64,000 nucleotides of DNA from assembly GCA_030432235.1 (NCBI GenBank), contig JAUIHT010000001.1, positions 1,240,001 to 1,304,000 on the forward strand, given 5' to 3'. The first letter of the stretch is position 1. Each line of letters begins with the position of its first letter. Both the position numbers and the translations under genes were made by a program. This document shows, one piece after another, positions 43,737 to 52,941 of the stretch. The DNA is from Verrucomicrobiia bacterium. GTDB taxonomy: Bacteria; Verrucomicrobiota; Verrucomicrobiia; Opitutales; Cerasicoccaceae. The notes beneath the pieces are model-generated. The model ran no database searches, was not told where the DNA came from, and saw nothing but the letters and a program-made list of their open reading frames with translations.

Positions 43737-45453
43737 CGGGATTTCGAAGAAAGAGCAGGGTTATGTCGTCCTGGAGCACTTTAGGATCGTCGTGGGATTT
43801 CATCAGGGCGCGTAAGTCGGACCACAGTTCGTCGCCCGTGGCGAAATTCCCTTCGCGTATGAAATTGCAGAATGCATCCCAGCCATAGAAGCCGTTTTGG
43901 TAGCGCCATTCGTAGCAGCCATCGGTAACGAGTATCACCCGGTCCCCACGGCCCATCTCAAAGGAACTGCTTTGGTAAGGATAATCGGTGATTAATCCAA
44001 TAGGCGGCCCTGACGGGAGGAACTCCTGCAAGTTGCCGTCGCCCTTCAGCAATAAGGTCGGGCAGTGGCCCGCGTTTACCTGCTCAATGGTGGTTTCGCC
44101 ATCACGCCAACGCAGGATGGTGGCGGTGATAAACATGGTTAGATCATCGAGCATATGCCTGAGTAGATTGCCAATGGAGCCGATGATATCCGTCAGCTCA
44201 CGCGGCTTCTTAAGCAACAGCTCAAACGTAGCCCGGTAAATGATGCCCAGCATGGCGGCGGAGACACCTTTGCCCATGACATCAATCAGGGTGAGGTAAT
44301 GGCTGCCGTCCGGGGCCTGGAAGTATTCGACATAGTCGCCGGCGACTTGCAGAGCCTCCTCCTGGAAGAGCAGGATTTCCCGGCCTCCGGCTTGCTTGAG
44401 CTTAAACCTGGGCAGGAGGTGCTTCTGGATGTCGGCGGCAATTTCGTATTCGCGCAAATCCTTTTCGGCTTCGTTGCGAATCGTGGTGGAGATGTGGTTG
44501 GCAATCGATATGCCGTAAATGTCGGCAAAGGTGCGCAGGTTACTGACCTCGGAAGACAAGATGCCGCGTTGCTCACTCTTCCTGGCGGCAGCGAGCATCC
44601 CGTAAATCTGGTCCCCCGAGACGACCGGGAGCAGGCAGCCGGAGCTGTAAGCTTTCAGGGACTCGATATCGGCGCCTAGCTTTATACGCCCGGTATGGCT
44701 TTCCCAAACGATCTCGTTTTTGCTATCCATCAACTCCCGGATGCCCTCGGGAAGATTCCCGCGCGGATGGATGTTGGGCCTGTCCTTCAATTCGGATAAG
44801 ACAAACTCGGGCAAACCCGGCGAGGGATACAGTTTGAGCAGGTCAAAGTCGTTGCTCTCGGCGGTTCTGCTCAGGCTGTTGTCGATGAAGCTGCCGACGG
44901 AATTGGAGAGCATCATGCTTTCATTGAGCTGGTAGAACGCGGCCAGCCCTTCATAGCAGACTGACAGCTCGTCGAGGATTTTTTGCATCTCCTCGGAGGG
45001 CGGGTCCATGCCGGGAGTGGAGGATGCCAGCTTGCATATCTCAATTTTATACCCGCACTCGCCTCGCCATTCCTGGATGTGATCGCAGAACGTCGAGATT
45101 AGGAAAATACCGCGCCCATGGGTCTGCTCCTGTTCCTCCGGAAGGCGACTGTCTTTGAATGCCTCCGGTTCTGGTCCCGAGCCGGGATCCTGCACACTGA
45201 CACAGATGCGGTTGTTGCGAAAACACCACTCCAGCGAAACCTTTTGTTCTGGATCATTGTCTGCCCCGTGCAGGATAGCGTTGTTGAGCAGTTCGGTAAA
45301 TACCAGCTTCCATCCGGCGATTTCATCAGGAGGTATTTCCAGAATGGTTAGAAAGTCGGTGAATTCCTGGCGAACGGAGGCAACCAGATTTAGATCCGCA
45401 GGCAGCTCCAGTTGATGAACCGAGGTGATGCTATTGGATAAGACAGCGGGCAT
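43729..45453 (-). CDS. RsbW-like kinase / GAF / SpoIIE-type PP2C phosphatase (SypE-like)
   Basis: About 574 residues from the ATG at 45453 (MPAVLSNSITS); the longer open frame runs through the upstream kinase. Residues ~15-130 are an anti-sigma-factor-type HATPase: LVFTELLNNAILHGAD (N box), VSVQDPGSGPE and THGRGIFLIS. About 190-345 is a GAF-like domain. About 365-574 is a SpoIIE/PP2C phosphatase: VAGDYVEYF, LIDVMGKGVSAAMLG, VILVTDGCYEW and LQDDITLLFLR supply the metal Asp residues. Kinase plus phosphatase in one protein resembles Vibrio fischeri SypE, which acts on the STAS protein SypA to control syp polysaccharide. Here STAS proteins are encoded on the other arm of the locus. Confidence 0.85.
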   Translation of the reverse strand: MPAVLSNSITSVHQLELPADLNLVASVRQEFTDFLTILEIPPDEIAGWKLVFTELLNNAILHGADNDPEQKVSLEWCFRNNRICVSVQDPGSGPEPEAFKDSRLPEEQEQTHGRGIFLISTFCDHIQEWRGECGYKIEICKLASSTPGMDPPSEEMQKILDELSVCYEGLAAFYQLNESMMLSNSVGSFIDNSLSRTAESNDFDLLKLYPSPGLPEFVLSELKDRPNIHPRGNLPEGIRELMDSKNEIVWESHTGRIKLGADIESLKAYSSGCLLPVVSGDQIYGMLAAARKSEQRGILSSEVSNLRTFADIYGISIANHISTTIRNEAEKDLREYEIAADIQKHLLPRFKLKQAGGREILLFQEEALQVAGDYVEYFQAPDGSHYLTLIDVMGKGVSAAMLGIIYRATFELLLKKPRELTDIIGSIGNLLRHMLDDLTMFITATILRWRDGETTIEQVNAGHCPTLLLKGDGNLQEFLPSGPPIGLITDYPYQSSSFEMGRGDRVILVTDGCYEWRYQNGFYGWDAFCNFIREGNFATGDELWSDLRALMKSHDDPKVLQDDITLLFLRNPDV

Positions 45454-45454
45454 T

Positions 45455-46555
45455 TCAGGTATCAGCTTTGGGGAGATAAAAGGTGAATATGGCGCCGCCT
45501 CGTTTGCTGTTTTTCGCCTGTATGCTTCCGCCCAGTCGCCGCAGGATTCGTTCGACGATGGAGAGCCCCAGGCCGCTGCCTTCGCGCCGGTTATTCTGGC
45601 CTTTGTTAAAGGGCATGAAGAGCGGGTTGGTATTCTTCGGCAGGCCCCGGCCGTTGTCTTCCACCGAATAGGCGTTGGTGTTCGCCGGGGTGTTATGCGA
45701 AGCAATCGTGATGACGGGTGGTTTGCCGCCGTACTTCACCGCATTGATGATGAGGTTGGACCAGACCTCCTTGATCCAGGGAGCGAAGCCAATCGCGTCG
45801 GGCAGGTGGCCCTCGATGTTTACCCGCGCCTGGTTCTGCTCAAGATACGATTTCAGGTCCCGTAGGACTTCGCCGGTGAGTGCCTGCATGTCGATCGGTC
45901 CCAGCGGTGCTTCGGATTGCCGGTGTTGCGCGAAAGCCAACAGGCTATGAACAATACTCAGGCATTGATGGACCCCGGTGTAGATTAGGTCGGCGATTTC
46001 CTCGACTTCCTCGGGGCTGAGGTCGTGGAAGGTTTTAAAAGACTCGGCGGAGTTGAGAATGATGCCCAGCGGATTTTTCAGGTCATGGGCCACCGTCATA
46101 TCATAGGCTTCGAGCTCCTTGATAAGCTCGTCCTTGCTTTCGTTTTCTTTGTGGAGTGCCTCGCGAAGGCGATGTATTTCAAGGTGTGTTTTGACCCTGG
46201 CCAATAACTCGGTGTGCTGAATGGGCTTGGTGATGTAATCGACGCCGCCGGACTCGAATCCCTTCAATTTATTTTCGGTGTCGTTCAGGGCGGTCATGAA
46301 AATCATGGGAGCGCCGTTGTAATCTTCGCGTTGCCTGATGGCGTTCGCCAACTCGAACCCGTCTATTTCGGGCATCATCACGTCCAGCAGTATTAAGTCC
46401 GGCTTGATTCGATCCAGCCGGCGCATGGCGACGTTTCCGTTTTCCGCCGTAAGCAGTCGGAACCCGCATTGAGTCAAGTGAGCGCACACAACCCCAAGGT
46501 TGGTGGGGTTGTCGTCGACGACCAGTATGGTGGCATCTGTTGATGGGAAGTTCAT
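45455..46555 (-). CDS. Receiver-histidine kinase protein
   Basis: 366 residues. An N-terminal receiver (ILVVDDNPTNLGVVC, LILLDVMMPEIDGFE, YITKPIQHTELL), a short coiled coil, HisKA with MTVAHDLKNPLGIILNSA and HATPase with NLIINAVKYGG and GSGLGLSIVERIL. The layout suits a relay in which an upstream hybrid kinase phosphorylates its receiver and controls its own kinase activity. Start overlaps the PAS-hybrid kinase stop by 4 bases; the SypE-like gene starts 1 base after its stop. Confidence 0.88.
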   Translation of the reverse strand: MNFPSTDATILVVDDNPTNLGVVCAHLTQCGFRLLTAENGNVAMRRLDRIKPDLILLDVMMPEIDGFELANAIRQREDYNGAPMIFMTALNDTENKLKGFESGGVDYITKPIQHTELLARVKTHLEIHRLREALHKENESKDELIKELEAYDMTVAHDLKNPLGIILNSAESFKTFHDLSPEEVEEIADLIYTGVHQCLSIVHSLLAFAQHRQSEAPLGPIDMQALTGEVLRDLKSYLEQNQARVNIEGHLPDAIGFAPWIKEVWSNLIINAVKYGGKPPVITIASHNTPANTNAYSVEDNGRGLPKNTNPLFMPFNKGQNNRREGSGLGLSIVERILRRLGGSIQAKNSKRGGAIFTFYLPKADT

Positions 46556-48969
46556 GTTTGGTTCTCCAATTCCTTCTGTTCCATGGAAGCACTCAGGACG
46601 GCCTCAAGCTCGTCACTACGAAATTCCGAGGCCAGAACCTCCAGCTTGCTGTAGAAGGCATGGTGTGCCGGGGTGGCGTTTTTAACGGCTTCCAACTGCT
46701 GCTGAAGAGTGAGTATGTCTCCATCGGCTGCCAGATGGTGAAGGTCCTGGATGATTTTCAGCGAGGGTAGTTCGATGGAGTCTAAATCGATCTCCCTGTG
46801 TTCTTCTCCCTCGGCTTCTTTCTGGGACTCCAGTTCCAAATGCAGGATAGATTCCAGGATTTCAAATAACTCACGCGCTTTCACCGGTTTGGAGACGAAG
46901 GCATCGAAGTTCTTGAGGCGTTCGGCATTCTCTCCATTTTGTATCACGCTGGCGGATATGGCTATTACCGGGGTGTGACTGGTGTGGTCTGTGTTTTTCA
47001 GGTGGTAGCAAAGTTCAAATCCATCCATGCGCGGCATAAGCAGGTCGGTGGCAACCAGGTCAGGCTCGCAGGACTTGGCCATCGCTAGCCCTTGCTCGCC
47101 GTTTTCCGCTACTTCAACCCTGAAGCCTGCAGGAATGAGGAGTTCCTTCAGGACGCAACGGCTATAGTCGTCATCCTCGACAACCAGTATCGTTTTGGAT
47201 GGGCCTGCATACTTGCGCACTCTGGGGGCGAGGCTTGGGGCTTTTAAGGGAGTGGTGTCAATTGGCGGTATGTAGGGGATCTCAAACCAAAATCGCGTAC
47301 CTTTGTTGTGGGTGGACTCGAAATCGATCTCGCCATGCATGAGCTCGACGAGTTTGCGGCAGATGGGCAAACCCAGACCTGTGCCTTCGGCCTTATGCTT
47401 TGTTGTGGCCGACTGCTCGAATGCCTCGAAGATGAGAGCGCGTTCATTGTCCGGAATGCCGGTGCCGGTATCAATGATGTCGAAATGCATGGACGACTCG
47501 CGATGGCCGGCGCGCAGGTATACGCTTCCCGTTTTGGTAAACTTGATGGCATTGCCGACCAGATTGAGCAGTACTTGTCGCAACGCACGGCCATCGGAAC
47601 GAAAACGATAGTCCAGCGAATCAACGGGCTCGTCGGTTTCGTAGTCCCATAGTTGTACCTGAAAATCGAGCGACTTGAGTTCGGCTGTGGGCCGGAACAT
47701 ATCCTCCAGGTCCCGGAGCAGATCTGACAGGCTAAGGTCCTCGGATTCCAGATCGAACTTGCCGGCTTCGATTTTCGACAGATCCAGGATATCGTTGATC
47801 AGATTCAAAAGGTGTTCGCCGCTCCGTTCGATGGCGCCTATCATTTCGAAGGCTTCCTTGGGGAGATCTTCACGCATGCGAAGCACCTGCGTATAACCGA
47901 GTACTCCATTGAGCGGGGTGCGGATTTCGTGGCTCATGCTGGCGAGGAAGCGGCTCTTGGCCTGGTTCGCTCGGTTGGCATCCTCGGCGGCTTCCTTGGC
48001 CTGTTGGGAAGTTAGCTTGAGGGCGATTTCGGTGTCCTTCTGCCGGGTGATGTCTGTCTCAATGCCGATAAAGTTTGTCAACTGACCCTTGTCGTCAAAA
48101 AGCGGATTGATATCCAGGCGAAGCCAGTAGGTCTGTCCGTTTTTATGATAGTTGAGCAGCTCGGCCGTTAAAGGCTCTTTACGGCTCAGCTTCTCGCCGA
48201 TTTCGTGAACGGTTTGTGTGTCGGTCATGGGCCCTTGCAGTACTTGTCCGGGCTTCTTGCCCCGCATCTCATCAAGCGTGTAGCCGGTGATGTGCTCAAA
48301 GGCCTCATTGATCCAGAGGATGCGACCGCTCTCGTCCGTGATGACGACCCCGTTCATGGTGTGACTGGCGACAAGCGAGAGGCGGCGGATTTCCGCTTCG
48401 GCTTTCTTGATTTTCGTGATGTCCAGCATCACGCCGTTGAAGATGACCTCTCCGCCACCGCCTTTGGCCGGCCGGCTCGTACCGCGCCACCATTTTTCTT
48501 CACCAGAGGATGTTATCAGGCGCCCTTCGAAGTGCCAGTCGCTGAGCTGCTGGACGGACTTCTGAATGGACTCCTTCCAGCGCTCGGCGTCGTCGTGGTG
48601 TATCTGAACAACGCGCCAGTTCTTGAGTGCTTCCTTGGCGGAAAACCCAAAAAACTCTTCGCTGCGAGGACTGACATAATAAAAGCCACACTCGCCATTG
48701 GGACGCTCGTACCACTGGTAGATGACCCCGGGGAAACTGTGGGCGAGCGCGGACAGCCGTTGCTCTTCCTCGCGTAATTTGCTGACTGAGTATTTCAGTT
48801 CTTCGGTCCGGCGCTCGACGGTCTTGGAAAGCTCGTTACTGAGTTTCTCCAGTTGTTTGTTTTTTTCGTAGAGCTGCAGCGACTTGGCTTCGAGCAGGCG
48901 CTCAGACTCCTTGCGGGCTGTACGTTCGCGCTCGTAGCGCTTTTTCCACTTTTCCGCTTCCTCGCTCAT
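46552..48969 (-). CDS. H-NOX-associated hybrid histidine kinase (coiled coil-PAS-PAS-HisKA-HATPase-REC)
   Basis: 805 residues, soluble. The N-terminal ~80 residues are a coiled coil ([20 protein letters not shown], then [17 protein letters not shown]), a feature I associate with kinases encoded beside H-NOX genes. Two PAS domains follow (~80-320), HisKA with [18 protein letters not shown], HATPase with [10 protein letters not shown] and [13 protein letters not shown], and a receiver with [14 protein letters not shown]. The last ~85 residues are helical and may be a diverged HPt. The H-NOX gene is 26 bases upstream, so this is the predicted partner whose autophosphorylation the haem sensor would control. 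Confidence 0.9.
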   Translation of the reverse strand: MSEEAEKWKKRYERERTARKESERLLEAKSLQLYEKNKQLEKLSNELSKTVERRTEELKYSVSKLREEEQRLSALAHSFPGVIYQWYERPNGECGFYYVSPRSEEFFGFSAKEALKNWRVVQIHHDDAERWKESIQKSVQQLSDWHFEGRLITSSGEEKWWRGTSRPAKGGGGEVIFNGVMLDITKIKKAEAEIRRLSLVASHTMNGVVITDESGRILWINEAFEHITGYTLDEMRGKKPGQVLQGPMTDTQTVHEIGEKLSRKEPLTAELLNYHKNGQTYWLRLDINPLFDDKGQLTNFIGIETDITRQKDTEIALKLTSQQAKEAAEDANRANQAKSRFLASMSHEIRTPLNGVLGYTQVLRMREDLPKEAFEMIGAIERSGEHLLNLINDILDLSKIEAGKFDLESEDLSLSDLLRDLEDMFRPTAELKSLDFQVQLWDYETDEPVDSLDYRFRSDGRALRQVLLNLVGNAIKFTKTGSVYLRAGHRESSMHFDIIDTGTGIPDNERALIFEAFEQSATTKHKAEGTGLGLPICRKLVELMHGEIDFESTHNKGTRFWFEIPYIPPIDTTPLKAPSLAPRVRKYAGPSKTILVVEDDDYSRCVLKELLIPAGFRVEVAENGEQGLAMAKSCEPDLVATDLLMPRMDGFELCYHLKNTDHTSHTPVIAISASVIQNGENAERLKNFDAFVSKPVKARELFEILESILHLELESQKEAEGEEHREIDLDSIELPSLKIIQDLHHLAADGDILTLQQQLEAVKNATPAHHAFYSKLEVLASEFRSDELEAVLSASMEQKELENQT

Positions 48970-48995
48970 GCTCGGTGAAATCAGTATAACCGGGA

Positions 48996-49532
48996 TTAGG
49001 CATGTGTCAGGCGAAAGGTCGTTTTATTTTCGCCTTGGGGAATTCTGGTAATCTCGGCATCCTCATTAAAGTGCTGGAGGCATCCACGTATGAGCCCTTC
49101 CGCGAAATCTTCCATATGTCGCCCGGACTCATAATGCATGAGCAGGGTGTTTTCGTCCGGCTGTTCACAGTCAAATTTCGGCAGCTCGGCATCTGGATAC
49201 AGCTTGCGCACTTCGACATGGATATACTGATCTATTTCGCCCAGAAATGCGAAGGCATCGGTTGCCCCTTCGAAAAAGCCGGGGTATAGCTCATGGAACC
49301 GGGAGAAGAGATGCTCCCCGTAGATTTTCAGCAACTCGTTCGGGGGAATCCCGGAGTGCTTACTCAACTGCATCACCAGGGAGACTATCTCCTCGTGGGG
49401 GTAGGTGCCGACGGCCGTGTACGCGCCTTTGGAGACAGGCAACTCGGCATCCTCAAGGATCTGGTCCACCATATTCATGCCGAATTTATTTTCTACCATG
49501 TCGAGTAGCTCCGTAAATACCATGCCTTTCAT
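48996..49532 (-). CDS. H-NOX haem-based nitric oxide sensor
   Basis: 178 residues starting MKGMVFTELLDMVENKFG, the canonical H-NOX N-terminus; this fixes the start at 49532. Proximal haem ligand His105 (in DQYIHVEVRKLYP), Pro118, and the Y-x-S-x-R propionate-binding motif as Tyr134-Ser136-Arg138 in HYESGRHM. Counting from that motif, the distal position that is Tyr140 in the oxygen-binding Thermoanaerobacter protein is Phe143 here, which predicts NO selectivity over oxygen. The ATG overlaps the stop of the beta-helix gene by 4 bases, placing the sensor inside the exopolysaccharide operon. Confidence 0.93.
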   Translation of the reverse strand: MKGMVFTELLDMVENKFGMNMVDQILEDAELPVSKGAYTAVGTYPHEEIVSLVMQLSKHSGIPPNELLKIYGEHLFSRFHELYPGFFEGATDAFAFLGEIDQYIHVEVRKLYPDAELPKFDCEQPDENTLLMHYESGRHMEDFAEGLIRGCLQHFNEDAEITRIPQGENKTTFRLTHA

Positions 49533-50695
49533 AGAGGGCCTTTCATTTGGGTTAGGTTTTTTAAAAAAAACGCGCATTGGGGACGCGTCCGCTCGGGGTG
49601 GGTCACTTGATACACTGCGTGCAGTCCCTCCATGGGGTCGTCCGGGCTGTGGCAGTCCATGCAGTCGCTATAGGCGATGGCGCCAGGCATGGCCTCGCGC
49701 AAAATATCCTGCCAGTCGGCGGGCAGGTTCTCCAGTTGTTCCCGACTGCGAGGCAGCGGCCCATACAACTGCATGCGGCCCCGTGCGGCCTCCCAGAGCC
49801 AAGGCAGCCTTTGAGCCCAAAGCGGGCAGCGGCCCAGCCCGGGATAGGTGGTACCACTTGGGCTGGGAATGCCAGGTTGGGTTGGCAGACCGAAGGCCAG
49901 CTTTAGCCTCAGGCGTAGCCACCAGTACAGCGCGAGGAGTCTTTCGCCAAGAGGCGGCTTCTTGGCTTTGAGGCGCGTGGAATCGGCCAGAAAGGAATCG
50001 ATGCGATTTACCCGCGCGCGATGCTTGCAGTTGTAAAGCACGCCGCCATTCAGTATGGCGTTTTCCAGGGTCAGTTCAGCTCCGAGGAAACTGTGGTCGA
50101 TCAATCTCGCGTTGCGCACGATGGACCCTTCCGCGACGAGGCTGTTGGTGCCGAGCACAGCGTTGGGCCCAATGGTGGCGCCTGGACCGACGGAAACCTG
50201 GTCGCCAATGAAGTAGGGGGGCACCAGGTTGGCTTCCGGATGGATGTTGCACAGCCTACCGATGGAGAGTGCCTCATTGTATTGACTGCCGGCCTGCTGC
50301 TTCAGCCATTGCTTGTCCATTTCCAGCCAATGGCTCAAGAGGTCCCATCCGTTGGCCGGGGCTGTCAGGGGAGGGCACTCCGGCAGGCCGTGAATGCATA
50401 GGCCACGGTCTGCATCGACTCGCGAAGTGGTAACGCATTCGATTTGCAGGGGCCATAGCGTGGCCCGGTTGACGGCCCGGCGAACCCTATCCGGCCGGTC
50501 GGTGGTCCGCACTTGCACTTTTTCGTATCCTTGGTCCTGCGCGTAGTCGAACCAGTGGTAAAGCAGAGGTTGGTCACCTACCGGCCAGAGGACAAAGGGG
50601 TTGGGCAGTTGTAGGGGCAACTCCAACTCCAGCCAGTCCGGGCAGACCAGAATCAAGGTGTCGCTGCGGTGGTTCTGCGGAGGTAGCGAGGACAT
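49529..50695 (-). CDS. Left-handed beta-helix protein with nucleotidyltransferase-like N-terminus and degenerate sugar-transferase-like tail
   Basis: 388 residues. About 1-130 resembles a sugar-nucleotidyltransferase fold (FVLWPVGDQPLLYHWFDYAQ) but lacks the GxGTR-type loop. About 148-232 is a hexapeptide left-handed beta-helix (VGPGATIGPNAVLGTNSLVA). About 296-345 parallels the end of bacterial sugar transferases: LPWLWEAARGRMQLYGPLP here against FPQFYNVLRGDMSLVGPRP in the gene just upstream, without its DE catalytic pair. It sits 5 bases behind that sugar transferase gene. It may help or scaffold the initiating enzyme; this is inference. Confidence 0.7.
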   Translation of the reverse strand: MSSLPPQNHRSDTLILVCPDWLELELPLQLPNPFVLWPVGDQPLLYHWFDYAQDQGYEKVQVRTTDRPDRVRRAVNRATLWPLQIECVTTSRVDADRGLCIHGLPECPPLTAPANGWDLLSHWLEMDKQWLKQQAGSQYNEALSIGRLCNIHPEANLVPPYFIGDQVSVGPGATIGPNAVLGTNSLVAEGSIVRNARLIDHSFLGAELTLENAILNGGVLYNCKHRARVNRIDSFLADSTRLKAKKPPLGERLLALYWWLRLRLKLAFGLPTQPGIPSPSGTTYPGLGRCPLWAQRLPWLWEAARGRMQLYGPLPRSREQLENLPADWQDILREAMPGAIAYSDCMDCHSPDDPMEGLHAVYQVTHPERTRPQCAFFLKNLTQMKGPL

Positions 50696-50700
50696 CGTCT

Positions 50701-51429
50701 TCAGTAGGCGCCTTTACCAAGGATAACGGCGGGAACGGTTTTGAGCAAAATGAGGATATCCTGTTTCAGGCTTTGGGCCCGGATGTATTCGAGGTCCAGG
50801 CGCACCTGGCCTTCGAAGTCGATGTCGGCGCGGCCTCCGATTTGCCACAGGCAGGTGATGCCGGGCTTGGCCATCAGGCGACGCAGATGAAAGGCTTTGT
50901 AAAGGGCGACTTCCTTCGGTACCGGAGGGCGGGGGCCGACCAGGGACATGTCTCCCCGGAGCACATTATAGAACTGCGGGAACTCGTCCACGGAGAGCTT
51001 GCGGATGTATTTGCCGACCTTGGTGATGCGTGGGTCGTCCTTCATTTTGAAGGTTACGCCGGCTTCATGCTGATTCTGTTCGGCCAGCTTGTCCTTAACC
51101 GCGTCGGCATTAACTATCATCGAGCGGAACTTCCAGCAGGTGAAGCTTCTGCCCTCCAGGCCGACTCGCTTTTGGCCGAAGAAAACGGGGCCGCCGTCCT
51201 CCAGCTTGATGAGTGCCGCGGTGATGGCAAATATCGGCGAAAACGCCAGCAATGCCACCAACGAACCCAGCACATCCACTCCGCGTTTGGAGGCCTTGCT
51301 GAGAGCCACGGTTGTCTGCCAAAACCAAATCTTTCGCCGCATACGACGGCGCCACTTATTTACTTGGACTTGTCCGTCAGCAGAGGACCAGTAGGTAGAG
51401 GGATTGTCATCGGAATTCAGAGTAGGCAT
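50701..51429 (-). CDS. Polyprenyl-phosphate sugar transferase (initiating, monotopic PGT)
   Basis: 242 residues. One membrane-embedded hairpin helix (VDVLGSLVALLAFSPIFAIT), then KLEDGGPVFFGQKRVG, FTCWKFRSMIVNAD, the catalytic pair in SVDEFPQFYNVLRGDMSLVG and PRPP. This family transfers a sugar-1-phosphate to undecaprenyl phosphate and starts repeat-unit assembly. It is the first gene of the leftward operon, facing the STAS gene across a 97-base divergent promoter region. It lacks the long N-terminal membrane domain of WbaP-type enzymes. Confidence 0.9.
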   Translation of the reverse strand: MPTLNSDDNPSTYWSSADGQVQVNKWRRRMRRKIWFWQTTVALSKASKRGVDVLGSLVALLAFSPIFAITAALIKLEDGGPVFFGQKRVGLEGRSFTCWKFRSMIVNADAVKDKLAEQNQHEAGVTFKMKDDPRITKVGKYIRKLSVDEFPQFYNVLRGDMSLVGPRPPVPKEVALYKAFHLRRLMAKPGITCLWQIGGRADIDFEGQVRLDLEYIRAQSLKQDILILLKTVPAVILGKGAY

Positions 51430-51526
51430 GGCCGCTTTCCGTTGCAGCTAACTTAATTCACTCAAACAGTACTTGCCAAGTCTGAATCATTGATAAATAA
51501 TCATTACTAATCCAACCCCATGAAAT
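51430..51526. promoter_or_regulatory. Divergent promoter region of the exopolysaccharide locus
   Basis: 97 AT-rich bases between the two operons must hold both promoters. A small dyad, TGAT-AAATA-ATCA, lies at 51491-51503, within 25 bases of the STAS start. I cannot define -10/-35 elements with confidence. Confidence 0.5.
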
Positions 51527-51838
51527 ATGTCTTTATTTGAAGTATTGTCGGAGTCTGAATTATACACCCTAAGACTTTCGACCCAGACGCTCGAAGCAAC
51601 GAATGCAGCCGAGTTTAAAAGTAGTGTTGGTGAGCTTGAATTGCCGGATTCCGGTCGCGTTGCGGTCGATTGTGAAACACTTGAATTTATAGACAGCTCT
51701 GGTTTGGGGGCTCTCCTGCATTTGAATAACACATTGTCCAAAGCATCACGTCCACTCATTCTGAGAAATCTCAGTCCGGAGGTTCTTAGTGTGGTGGAGC
51801 TGCTCCGGCTAAACACCGTATTCGCCTTGGAAAGCTAG
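51527..51838 (+). CDS. STAS-domain protein (anti-sigma-factor antagonist type, SypA-like)
   Basis: 103 residues, a single STAS domain. VAVDCETLEFIDSSGLGALL is the conserved strand-turn with the phosphorylatable Ser (Ser57 or 58). LRNLSPEVLSVVELLRL is the usual C-terminal helix. No sigma factor is nearby. It opens the rightward operon, 4 bases before the nucleotidyltransferase-like gene. The matching kinase and phosphatase are fused in the protein at 43729-45453, so this is the expected substrate of a partner switch. Confidence 0.88.
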   Translation: MSLFEVLSESELYTLRLSTQTLEATNAAEFKSSVGELELPDSGRVAVDCETLEFIDSSGLGALLHLNNTLSKASRPLILRNLSPEVLSVVELLRLNTVFALES

Positions 51839-51842
51839 TTCA

Positions 51843-52937
51843 ATGAGCGAATACTTCAACGGGCATTACCCGGCCCTGTTGGAGGCCATCGAACAGCATT
51901 TTGAACGTGCCCGTAGTGTCTTTGAAAAAGAATCCGCGGGACATATCCACGCGCTCATCCTGGGTGGTGGCTACGGACGCGGAGAGGGTGGCGTCTGCGA
52001 GCGGGACGGGGTTCAGGCTTTGTACAATGATTTAGACTACTTTCTCTTCTGTGACCAGCCCGAGGATACTGAACTGCTGAATACTGTGCGCGAGTTTGAG
52101 GCGATCGAAAGCCGCACACTGGGTATCGACGTTGAGATAACCTGCCTGCGTCCCGATACGCTCAAGGATGTCACCGAGTCCATGATGTTTTACGACCTGA
52201 TTTGTGGTCATCATGTGGTTGTGGGGCAGTCTGACTTCCTGGCCAAGTATCGGGACGGCCTGGATGCTGCCAAAATAAAGCCTTTGGAGGCGACGCGTTT
52301 GCTTTGGAACCGGGGCAGTGGACTGTTCTTTGCCCGTTGTCGCCTTGAGGACGAGGAGGCGGCGGGCTTTATACACCGGCAACATCAGAAGCTGGCCTTG
52401 GCTCTTGGAGATGCCATCCTCTGCATCAACGGCCTGCATCATGCGCTTTGTCGTGTGCGGGGCGAACGCTTGCAGGCACTGGAAGACCCTCTCCTCACCG
52501 ACGAGCTGCGCGCGCTTCATGCAGAAGGGGTGGCTTTTAAAGAGCGGCCTTTGCCGCCACCCCGAAATAGCGACGAGCTGACTACGCGCAACGGACGGCT
52601 GCGTGCCCTTTGGCAGGAGGTCTACCTGGCCTTGGAAGCGAGGCGTCTGGGCCGGGGCTTTCCTGATGCGATAAGCTATGCGAGGTATCCGGGCCGACTT
52701 TTTCCTGATGAACCTTGTTGGCGTTGCCTGCTCCTGGCGGTACGTGACCGACTGCGGCGCGGCGGCGCTTTGAGGCCGGTGACGGACTACCCACGAGGCG
52801 CGCTGATGCGTGCTCTTGTCATTCTCAATGGGGAAACGCCGGACCTTAACCGGGTACGCAGATATCTGCCCTTAAAGGAAATTTCGCTAAATGTGACTCA
52901 CCGGGTTTACGAGACATGGTGGGGCTATTATAGTTAA
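51843..52937 (+). CDS. Nucleotidyltransferase-fold protein of unknown function
   Basis: 364 residues. The N-terminal half has a Pol-beta/MNT-type signature: LILGGGYGRGEGG, then NDLDYFLF with a D-x-D metal pair, and later DVEITCL as a possible third acidic strand. The C-terminal ~200 residues are helical and Arg-rich with no known domain. It lies between a STAS gene (4 bases upstream) and a glycosyltransferase gene (4 bases downstream), so a role in polysaccharide control or activation is likely, but the target is unknown. Confidence 0.65.
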   Translation: MSEYFNGHYPALLEAIEQHFERARSVFEKESAGHIHALILGGGYGRGEGGVCERDGVQALYNDLDYFLFCDQPEDTELLNTVREFEAIESRTLGIDVEITCLRPDTLKDVTESMMFYDLICGHHVVVGQSDFLAKYRDGLDAAKIKPLEATRLLWNRGSGLFFARCRLEDEEAAGFIHRQHQKLALALGDAILCINGLHHALCRVRGERLQALEDPLLTDELRALHAEGVAFKERPLPPPRNSDELTTRNGRLRALWQEVYLALEARRLGRGFPDAISYARYPGRLFPDEPCWRCLLLAVRDRLRRGGALRPVTDYPRGALMRALVILNGETPDLNRVRRYLPLKEISLNVTHRVYETWWGYYS

Positions 52938-52941
52938 ACAC

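Noticed and set aside
45454-45705. N-terminal extension of the RsbW/SpoIIE open frame
   Set aside because: It runs out of frame through the C-terminus of the receiver-kinase gene; MPAVLSN at 45453 begins just after that gene's stop.
51491-51503. FNR/Dnr-like NO-regulator site in the divergent promoter
   Set aside because: The half-sites TGAT and ATCA are 5 bases apart instead of the 4 expected between TTGAT and ATCAA, and flanking bases do not fit; too weak to call given the AT-rich background.
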